A stretch of DNA of 5,298 nucleotides from Actinomycetota bacterium (GTDB taxonomy: Bacteria > Actinomycetota > Acidimicrobiia > Acidimicrobiales > Aldehydirespiratoraceae), in assembly GCA_012271125.1 (NCBI GenBank), contig JAAXHB010000161.1:1-5298 (forward strand), written 5' to 3'. Position numbers and translations under genes: made by a program. Positions 1 to 4,839 of the stretch are shown here, piece after piece. Below the pieces are notes generated by a model that was not told the DNA's origin, searched no databases, and saw only the letters and a program-made list of their open reading frames with translations. Position 1 is the first letter of the stretch. Every line of letters begins with the position of its first letter.

Positions 1-1432
1 GGTTTTCGAGAGCAGCGACTCGAGAACCCTTAATCAGGACGGCGGTTTGTGCTGGGTCGGTGACGAGGGAGCTAAGCACGTAATGAGCTTTTTCAACGGA
101 ATCAACATCAAATACATCACCTGTCGAAGGCCCGTAAAGCGGCGCATTGACGGCGATTACTTGGATGCCTTTCGATACGGCGTATTCAGCAATGTTTCGG
201 TGTTCTTGAGCTTCAATGTCACCCAGTTCTGCCATAACACCAAGAACCGCGAATTTGTGTTCCGCTTTTAGCTCCGCTAGTGAATCCAAAGCAGCTCTCA
301 TCGATGGTGGGCTGGCGTTGTAGCAGTCGTTGAGAACGATCATCCCATCCTTTGTCTTCTCAACTGACATGCGCAGCGGCGACAGCTCCGGCTCCGCCAA
401 ACCCGCTGCTATGTCCTCCATAGGCACACCAATCCATAGTGCAATTGAAGCAGCAGCTAGTGCATTAGTGACGGCATGATCCCCTCGCGCTCCCAATACG
501 ACATCAATAGTGCCTTTGGTACGTACTTTTGAAGGGTCAGAGACATAGTTACAGGGTCTTGGGAGTCCACTACCTAGAAGAAAATGGGCTCGCAGGTCAT
601 CTCCCATCTGTATGTTGTGCGCCCGCACGTGCGGCAACATCCACTGAATCGGGATTTCCTCACCGTTATCTCGCCAAAAAAGGATCAATTCGGCAGCAGT
701 CCGTCCCATCATGTCTATGACTTCAGGAACACTGCCATTGACGAAAGCAACACCACCGTCGGCAGCAGATGGCAAAGCCTCGAAGAGTTCGCCTTTGGCC
801 TGGACGATGGTTTCCAGGTCGCCAAACTCGCTGGTGTGGACAAGTCCGACTGTGGTAACCACGCCCATGGTTGGGCGGGCAGTTTCACACAATGACTTGA
901 TGTGACCTACTCCCCTAGCCGCCATTTCTAGAACAATGACCTCAGTGTTGTCGGGTGTTGCCAACAACGTCAAGGGCAAACCGATTTCGTTGTTGAACGA
1001 ACGCTTGCTTGCGTGAACTTTCATTTTGCGCTTCAGGATTGAAGCGAGTAAATCCTTGGTGGTTGTTTTGCCAACTGAGCCAGTGATTCCGACCACTGGA
1101 ATGTCTTCAAGCTTGTTACGTGCTTCTTTGCCTAGGAGATTCAACGCCTCGAGAGTGTCGGTTACGACGATTGCGGCAGCCTTGCTGTCGGTGTCTAGAG
1201 ATGGCAAGTCGACCGCTCGACAGCGGGATGTCAGATATGCCGTCGCTCCCCTGTTAACGGCGTCGGCAATGAAGTCGTGACCGTCACGCTCACCTTGGAG
1301 TGGCACAAACAATGACCCTGGCTCGCATTCACGACTGTCATGGGTGAAGTGGTGAACTTCAACCGAGTCGTCGTCCGCGCCTAGAAGCTGTCCATCAACC
1401 GCGGTCGCTACCTCACCAAGCGTGAATTTCAC
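1..1432 (-). CDS. murF: UDP-N-acetylmuramoyl-tripeptide--D-alanyl-D-alanine ligase MurF (3' end cut by window edge)
   Basis: This cytoplasmic ATP-dependent Mur ligase adds D-Ala-D-Ala to UDP-MurNAc-tripeptide, giving the pentapeptide precursor of peptidoglycan. Reading the minus strand from GTG at 1432 gives 477 residues before the edge. In order: N-terminal substrate-binding domain (about 1-105, with THDSRE at 30-35); ATP-binding P-loop GITGSVGKTTTK at 115-126 (Lys122); FNNEIGLPLTLL at 146-157; LEMAARG at 168-174; VVTTVGLVHTSEFG at 191-204; AKGELF at 212-217, where Lys213 is the expected carbamylated lysine; GDHAVTNALAAAS at 317-329; and the C-terminal domain with NDCYNASPPSMRAAL at 368-382, MAELGD at 400-405 and KGSR at 468-471. 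MurF is usually 450-510 residues, so few are missing. GTG 1432 is the only good start: the frame is closed by TGA at 1447-1445 and holds no ATG between. No clear ribosome-binding site is seen. A murE gene, normally immediately upstream, is absent. Confidence 0.95.
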   Translation of the reverse strand, partial: MKFTLGEVATAVDGQLLGADDDSVEVHHFTHDSRECEPGSLFVPLQGERDGHDFIADAVNRGATAYLTSRCRAVDLPSLDTDSKAAAIVVTDTLEALNLLGKEARNKLEDIPVVGITGSVGKTTTKDLLASILKRKMKVHASKRSFNNEIGLPLTLLATPDNTEVIVLEMAARGVGHIKSLCETARPTMGVVTTVGLVHTSEFGDLETIVQAKGELFEALPSAADGGVAFVNGSVPEVIDMMGRTAAELILFWRDNGEEIPIQWMLPHVRAHNIQMGDDLRAHFLLGSGLPRPCNYVSDPSKVRTKGTIDVVLGARGDHAVTNALAAASIALWIGVPMEDIAAGLAEPELSPLRMSVEKTKDGMIVLNDCYNASPPSMRAALDSLAELKAEHKFAVLGVMAELGDIEAQEHRNIAEYAVSKGIQVIAVNAPLYGPSTGDVFDVDSVEKAHYVLSSLVTDPAQTAVLIKGSRVAALEN

Positions 1433-1502
1433 CGATTCATTTTGTCACGCCCCAGGCCCACATGGGCCCTTCGTTCAGCACCTGAATTGGGATCGGCTGT
1501 AA
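1433..1502. other. Unassigned stretch upstream of murF, with a small hairpin and a short open minus-strand frame
   Basis: Between the murF start and the pseudogene there is no recognisable gene. A short GC-rich palindrome, GGCCCACATGGGCC, lies at 1455-1468. On the minus strand an open frame runs from 1547 to the TGA at 1439-1437 and ends in VLNEGPMWAWGVTK; its stop lies 4 bases before the murF GTG. I do not recognise this peptide, and it is not the C-terminus of MurE as far as I can tell. On the plus strand, the frame just before the TAA at 1500-1502 reads HAPGPHGPFVQHLNWDRL. This could be further decayed isochorismatase sequence, but the match is too loose to claim. No convincing murF promoter is visible; CAAAAT at 1444-1439 is at best a weak -10. 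Confidence 0.4.
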
Positions 1503-1655
1503 ACCGATGAAGAGACCGCGCTCGCACCTGAGGTGAGTGCTCTGCCGTCACTAGTCGTTGACAAGTTCAACTACTCGCCATTTTTGAATACCAAGCCGGA
1601 AGACCAACTTCTGGACTTGGGCATTCACGAGGTGATGATCGCAGGCATTGACACC

Positions 1656-1685
1656 GATATCTGTGTCTTGGATATCTGTGTCTTG
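1656..1685. repeat. 15-bp perfect tandem duplication
   Basis: GATATCTGTGTCTTG occurs at 1656-1670 and again, without mismatch, at 1671-1685. It inserts five residues (DICVL) and doubles the predicted catalytic cysteine of the isochorismatase remnant. Being in frame, it does not itself break translation. The lack of differences between the copies suggests it is recent. Confidence 0.95.
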
Positions 1686-1762
1686 CAAACAGCAATAGAC
1701 CTTTTCAAAACGAGGATTCCACCCCATTGTCATTAGCGACCTCTGCATGAGCCACGCCGGTC

Positions 1763-1789
1763 TTGAGCGTCATCGAGCTGTGATATCCT
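1763..1789 (+). promoter_or_regulatory. Candidate promoter for the AbiE-like operon, leaderless layout
   Basis: TTGAGC at 1763-1768 could be a -35 and TATCCT at 1784-1789 a -10 of the actinobacterial TANNNT type. The spacer is 15 bases, shorter than the ideal 17. The -10 ends 6 bases before the ATG at 1796, so transcription would begin at or next to the start codon. This would explain the lack of a Shine-Dalgarno sequence before 1796. It lies inside the isochorismatase remnant. Confidence 0.4.
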
Positions 1790-1795
1790 CAAATT

Positions 1796-2596
1796 ATGGC
1801 CTCGCAAACCATCTCCGAACCGGTCAAAATTGACCAATCCGGCACTGTCTTGGAGACTGTTCAAGGTTGTCGAGTAGGTAGACCCCAATCCGATGCCTCA
1901 ATGGTTGAGTCCAGTACGGAATTGAAGAGATGGGTTTTGCAACAGAGTCCTGGTACTTACATTTGGGCTGAAGATTTACAAAACCGGCACCCAACCCCAG
2001 AGGTAGTGTTGAATGAGCTAACTCAATCGCACCCACATGTCATTGGCAAAGTCGAAGTTCTAGACAACATCTACTTCATGCACTCCCAAGAACATGAACT
2101 CGCTCTTGGTCACTATCCCTACCTCGCAGATGCTGGCGTTCAACGAGCTGGTGAGGGTTCCGGCTATGCCCATGCTACCGCCTTAAACGCAATGAGCTGG
2201 TCGTGGCATCCCACACGCCAAACATGGATTAGCACCCTCAACAACACAACCACCACAGAACCACACATCGCGTTCGAGAAGTCGAATAATCAGCAGCGTA
2301 GGTTGTTGAACCCAGTTGAAGTCTCAGTGCTGGAAGCGATGCTTGCAGTTAACGACAGCTATCCGCATCGCGACTGGGACACCCGTTATGAAATGTTTAT
2401 CTCAGGTTTCAGCATTACCCGCCTCGCAAAAAACTCCTATGTGCGGATGCCGTTACTGCGTCAAGTAGCCGAATACGAAAACCCCAGACGTCCAGACGCA
2501 TTTTGGAATGAATTCGATCAGCTCAGTCAAGCATGCCCTGACTGCGTTGAGGCACTTACCAGCGAACAACTAAGCTCCCTATTCGTAGCGGTTTAG
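1796..2596 (+). CDS. AbiEi-like antitoxin/transcriptional regulator of a type IV TA module
   Basis: A 266-residue soluble protein. In AbiE systems the first protein has an N-terminal winged helix that binds the operon promoter and a C-terminal domain that counteracts the nucleotidyltransferase toxin. Here residues about 42-95 (LKRWVLQQSPGTYIWAEDLQ, then ...VVLNELTQSHP..., ending DNIYFM) look like the winged helix. Residues 121-182 (GSGYAHATALNAMSW, then ...RRLLNPVEVSVLEAML) resemble the AbiEi/DUF6088-type middle region. The remaining 84 residues are less familiar. It lies 25 bases before the nucleotidyltransferase gene, in the classical antitoxin-then-toxin order. The ATG at 1796 is favoured by the promoter-like TATCCT 6 bases upstream. 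However, residues 1-35 have no recognisable domain and the first 38 bases overlap the pseudogene, so ATG 1901 (Met36) is a real alternative. The family call is by motif impression and partner gene, not by alignment. Confidence 0.7.
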   Translation: MASQTISEPVKIDQSGTVLETVQGCRVGRPQSDASMVESSTELKRWVLQQSPGTYIWAEDLQNRHPTPEVVLNELTQSHPHVIGKVEVLDNIYFMHSQEHELALGHYPYLADAGVQRAGEGSGYAHATALNAMSWSWHPTRQTWISTLNNTTTTEPHIAFEKSNNQQRRLLNPVEVSVLEAMLAVNDSYPHRDWDTRYEMFISGFSITRLAKNSYVRMPLLRQVAEYENPRRPDAFWNEFDQLSQACPDCVEALTSEQLSSLFVAV

Positions 2597-2621
2597 CCTC
2601 CTTAGCTTCAGCATTTCAAAG

Positions 2622-3623
2622 GTGGCTGACCTATCGCAATACGGAATAGTGCCCGGAGTTCCGGGACTTGCCGGACAGCCTGAATTATTCCTTGCCCTTG
2701 CTGAAGAGGCAAGTAGAACGTGCTGTCTAAGTCTGTCTCAAGTGATACACAACCACCACCTAGTCAATCTTCTATTCAACATGTCACGGATTCCCAATAA
2801 TGAGATCATTGTCAACAACTATGGCAACCCTGTCTCTTTAAAAATTGTCTTAATTGGCGGAACGAGCCTGGCAGTTGCTTGGGAAATCGGTGACCGGTTT
2901 TCCGAGGACGTTGATACTGAAGTAATAATTGGTGATCCAGAATCGGTGTCTGTGTCAGCAGCCGAAAATGCTCTCAAAGAGTTAGCTAAGTCAACTAATG
3001 CTCAGCGACTAACTATCGCTTCAACCGGTATTAACAGAAAGCGCAAATATTTGAAACACGAGTTTCAAATCGGCCAAAACGACAAAACTGGCATTCTGCT
3101 TAAGTTAGAAACAGTTATTCAACCGCATGATCCATCCATTGTGGAACCGTGCTCCATCCGTTCATACATAGGACGAGTCGCAGACAAGAACACACTCGCC
3201 TGTTACCCAGAACTTGGCGGCTTCGAATTACTCTGTCAAACCCCAGACGCCACCGCGATAGCCAAACTAGATGCAATGCACAGACGCGCTGTCCACCAAC
3301 TGTATGAAGAATTAATTGAACGAGCACGAGACCTTTACGACACTGCTTCTATAGCCAAGACACAATGGGGCAAACTTTCTAATGAACGAATCATCCATCT
3401 ATCCGAACGCGCTATTAATGGGCCGGCTCTGGTGCCGTCAGCACCACGCCCGAAAGAGGGATACTCAGCTAGTCCTGCATTTGAACCCAGCACTGAAGCA
3501 TACGCAGCCCTCAAACGCGGTTACCTACACCTTCCCAAAGCTCTAGGCATTGTCGACATTCCAGACTTCGAAGAAGCGGTCAAGCTGACTCGTTCCATAG
3601 ACCCAGGCCCAACCCAGCGTTAA
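2622..3623 (+). CDS. AbiEii-like nucleotidyltransferase, probable type IV TA toxin
   Basis: A 333-residue DNA-polymerase-beta-superfamily nucleotidyltransferase of the AbiEii/AbiGii (MenT-like) kind. Characterised family members transfer nucleotides, some to tRNA acceptor ends, and so block translation. Visible motifs: GGTSLA at 79-84 (nucleotide-binding GG[ST]); RFSEDVD at 92-98 with metal-binding Asp96 and Asp98; KLETVIQP at 161-168, a likely third acidic motif; and AIAKLDAMHRRA at 213-224 followed by RDLYD at 236-240, both typical of AbiEii. All key residues appear intact, so it may be active. About 75 residues precede the GG motif, longer than many relatives, and the last 90 are less familiar. 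GTG 2622 is the first usable start after the frame opens at 2589. AAAGG abuts it directly, too close to act as its ribosome-binding site; GTG 2649 is an alternative. Translation probably depends on coupling to the upstream gene, whose stop is 25 bases away. Confidence 0.8.
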   Translation: MADLSQYGIVPGVPGLAGQPELFLALAEEASRTCCLSLSQVIHNHHLVNLLFNMSRIPNNEIIVNNYGNPVSLKIVLIGGTSLAVAWEIGDRFSEDVDTEVIIGDPESVSVSAAENALKELAKSTNAQRLTIASTGINRKRKYLKHEFQIGQNDKTGILLKLETVIQPHDPSIVEPCSIRSYIGRVADKNTLACYPELGGFELLCQTPDATAIAKLDAMHRRAVHQLYEELIERARDLYDTASIAKTQWGKLSNERIIHLSERAINGPALVPSAPRPKEGYSASPAFEPSTEAYAALKRGYLHLPKALGIVDIPDFEEAVKLTRSIDPGPTQR

Positions 3624-3676
3624 CAATCTCCAACTTGAGTCTCTAAACCGGCCATCAGAGCATCTCTCAGTAGCGG

Positions 3677-3704
3677 CTCAAAGTTACTTAGGGGTCGCTT
3701 TGAG
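3677..3704. terminator. Weak hairpin downstream of the AbiE-like operon
   Basis: CTCAAAG at 3677-3683 and CTTTGAG at 3698-3704 form a 7-bp stem around a 14-base loop, 54 bases after the nucleotidyltransferase stop codon. No T-run follows, so a classical intrinsic terminator is not supported. It may still mark the operon's end, or serve as a protein-binding site, since it overlaps the -35 of the next gene. Confidence 0.3.
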
Positions 3705-3729
3705 TTGTGATACACCCCTCAGCTAATGT
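3700..3729 (+). promoter_or_regulatory. Candidate leaderless promoter of the lectin-transpeptidase gene
   Basis: TTGAGT at 3700-3705 (-35, sharing TTGA with the consensus) and TAATGT at 3724-3729 (-10, TANNNT) are separated by 18 bases. The -10 ends 6 bases before the GTG at 3736, so the predicted mRNA would start at the initiation codon. This supports GTG 3736 as the true start even though no ribosome-binding site precedes it. Confidence 0.5.
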
Positions 3730-3737
3730 CGGGGTGT
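3712..3737. promoter_or_regulatory. Inverted repeat spanning the -10 box and start codon (candidate operator)
   Basis: ACACCCC at 3712-3718 and GGGGTGT at 3731-3737 are perfect 7-bp inverted arms around 12 bases containing the TAATGT -10. The right arm overlaps the GTG start. A second pairing is possible between AGGGGT at 3690-3695 and ACCCCT at 3714-3719, so the ACCCC segment has two competing partners. If the transcript is leaderless, the repeat is not in the mRNA leader and would act as DNA, for example as a repressor site. If transcription starts further upstream, it could be a start-masking RNA switch. Confidence 0.4.
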
Positions 3738-4719
3738 GGGCAGGTGGTTGCCAATTAATCTGACTCAGCGCGAGTCGGTGCTTGGCGTGTCTGCACGTGT
3801 TCAGACAGCGGCAGCTCTTGTTGGTTTATTAATGACGACATTTGCAGCTTCACTGATTGTGACGGCACTGGTGGCTGGACTTCTAGTGTCGGCGACGAAT
3901 GCGGGGGCGCATGAGGCGGGGCAGCGCAACAGTCTTCAGCCAGGAGAATCGCTTGAACCGAACGGGTTTCTGGTGTCAGAAAATGGTCGCTATCACCTCG
4001 TCCTACAAACCGACGGCAACCTCGTCCTCTACTACAAGCCACACCCGACATACGCAGAGCTAAACCCCGACGCTGGCTCGCTGATCGCCATCTGGAACAC
4101 GGGCACGATGGCAAGCTCAGATAGCAACCCTGACCGCATACTACGGATGCAATCCGATGGCAATCTCGTCTTGTATCGACCACCTGCGCAGTTAGGAAAT
4201 GCTCTATGGCATACCCACACCTACGGCAACCCCGGGGCCTACCTCCAGCTACATAACAGCGGAAACCTGAGCCTCAGTAGTCCAGACGGCGAGGTGCTGT
4301 GGGAGGCAGGCAATCCAAGGCCTGCGGCAAGCGAGACAGGAAAGAAACACATCGTCTATGACGTCGAAGATCAGCGAGTTTGGATGGTTGAAGCCGACGG
4401 GTCGGTTACAGACCACTATCCCGTAAGCGGGAAAGAAGGAACACCGAGCGAAGGGCGTTACAAGGTGTTCTCCAAATCTGAAGACGCCTTGTCCTATGAA
4501 GAGGGCATCACGATGCGACACATGGTTCGCTTCACGAGGACTGAAGAAGGAGCGAATATTGGATTTCATTCAATCCCTGTCACTGAGGACGGCACGCCAC
4601 TTCAGGGAACGTCGCAGCTAGGTACGTATCAATCGGCGGGGTGTATCCGTCAACGAAACGACAAGGCTGAGCAGCTCTACGGCTGGGCACCATGGGGGAC
4701 GGTGGTACTAGTCACCTAA
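3736..4719 (+). CDS. Secreted bulb-lectin / L,D-transpeptidase (YkuD) fusion
   Basis: A 327-residue exported cell-wall protein. Residues 1-58 form a signal region: Arg3, Arg12 and Arg21, then a long hydrophobic stretch (about 23-54) and an AGA site at 56-58 suggesting cleavage before His59. Residues about 65-192 are a bulb-type (monocot mannose-binding) lectin domain: LQTDGNLVLY at 90-99 and MQSDGNLVLY at 138-147 match the QxDxNxVxY sugar site exactly, while the third copy (173-181, HNSGNLSLS) keeps only the Asn. Residues about 203-327 are a YkuD domain: GFHSIP at 276-281 supplies His278, and SAGCIRQ at 300-306 carries the nucleophile Cys303 (Ala replaces the usual His of SHGC). Family enzymes make 3-3 peptidoglycan cross-links or attach proteins to the wall. 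The lectin presumably targets a glycan on wall or partner cell. GTG 3736 is chosen from promoter spacing; ATG 3832 (Met33) would leave a signal peptide lacking positive charge. Confidence 0.88.
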   Translation: MGRWLPINLTQRESVLGVSARVQTAAALVGLLMTTFAASLIVTALVAGLLVSATNAGAHEAGQRNSLQPGESLEPNGFLVSENGRYHLVLQTDGNLVLYYKPHPTYAELNPDAGSLIAIWNTGTMASSDSNPDRILRMQSDGNLVLYRPPAQLGNALWHTHTYGNPGAYLQLHNSGNLSLSSPDGEVLWEAGNPRPAASETGKKHIVYDVEDQRVWMVEADGSVTDHYPVSGKEGTPSEGRYKVFSKSEDALSYEEGITMRHMVRFTRTEEGANIGFHSIPVTEDGTPLQGTSQLGTYQSAGCIRQRNDKAEQLYGWAPWGTVVLVT

Positions 4720-4752
4720 CCATGCGCAAAGATAAAAAGGGGCTGCGCATGG
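4720..4752. terminator. Perfect 9-bp hairpin between convergent genes, possible bidirectional terminator
   Basis: CCATGCGCA at 4720-4728 and TGCGCATGG at 4744-4752 form a 9-bp stem with a 15-base loop. It starts on the base after the transpeptidase stop codon and lies 57 bases beyond the HNH gene's stop. Neither side has a trailing T-run, so it is not a textbook rho-independent terminator. U-less hairpins at convergent gene ends are however common in actinobacteria, and the position fits termination in both directions. Confidence 0.5.
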
Positions 4753-4761
4753 ATGGGAGTA

Positions 4762-4839
4762 AAGGTGCGGGACGCTGAAGGTGGCGACTTGTGACAGTCA
4801 GTTTCGGGCTAACCAACACAGGCAGTCAAGGTGCGGGAC
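4762..4839. repeat. 12-bp direct repeat near the HNH gene's 3' end
   Basis: AAGGTGCGGGAC occurs at 4762-4773 and 4828-4839, 66 bases (22 codons) apart. The second copy encodes part of SRTL near the HNH C-terminus; the first lies past its stop codon, in the same frame. Flanking bases also match in part, which suggests a small decayed duplication, but chance is possible. Confidence 0.5.

Larger units (their letters stand above)
1503..1833 (+). pseudogene. Isochorismatase/nicotinamidase-like cysteine hydrolase remnant (truncated, frameshifted)
   Basis: The plus-strand frame after the TAA at 1500-1502 reads TALAPEVSALPSLVVDKFNY, then FLNTKPEDQLLDLGIHEVMI and AGIDTDICVL. This is the central and C-terminal part of the isochorismatase-like hydrolase fold. 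The VVDK lysine and DICV cysteine fit the family's Asp-Lys-Cys catalytic triad. The N-terminal third with the catalytic Asp is missing. The 15-bp unit at 1656-1670 is repeated exactly at 1671-1685, giving DICVLDICVL. After ...DLFKTRI the frame hits TAG at 1734-1736. Removing one C at 1719/1720 restores RIHPIVISDLCMSHAGLERH, the expected family ending, which stays open to TGA at 1831-1833. The only intact frame is 1533-1736 (67 codons from GTG), too short to fold as an enzyme. It is best read as a dead fragment. Its restored 3' end overlaps the first 38 bases of the downstream gene in another frame. The substrate of the ancestral enzyme cannot be told. Confidence 0.75.

Noticed and set aside
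529..1280. Several plus-strand open frames of 63-103 codons
   Set aside because: All are antisense to murF, whose conserved motifs cover this span continuously on the minus strand.
1429..1440. Three-codon ORF (ATG AAT CGG TGA) overlapping the murF GTG
   Set aside because: Too short to support as a leader peptide; likely chance.
1551..1748. 65-codon minus-strand frame
   Set aside because: Antisense to the isochorismatase remnant, with no family resemblance.
2617..2621. AAAGG as ribosome-binding site for the nucleotidyltransferase
   Set aside because: It abuts GTG 2622 with no spacer, and is too far (over 25 bases) from GTG 2649.
3607..3735. Integron attC-like site (GCCCAAC could match RYYYAAC)
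   Set aside because: No matching GTTRRRY partner at a suitable distance and no attC-like folding arms.
3624..3735. ydaO/c-di-AMP-type riboswitch before a cell-wall enzyme gene
   Set aside because: The region is short and lacks the conserved riboswitch core; a leaderless promoter explains it better.
3755..4183. 142-codon minus-strand open frame
   Set aside because: It lies antisense to the lectin-transpeptidase, whose signal peptide and lectin motifs explain this DNA; the frame has a low-complexity composition and no recognisable motif.
4249..4569. 106-codon minus-strand frame
   Set aside because: Antisense to the lectin and YkuD coding region; no motif.
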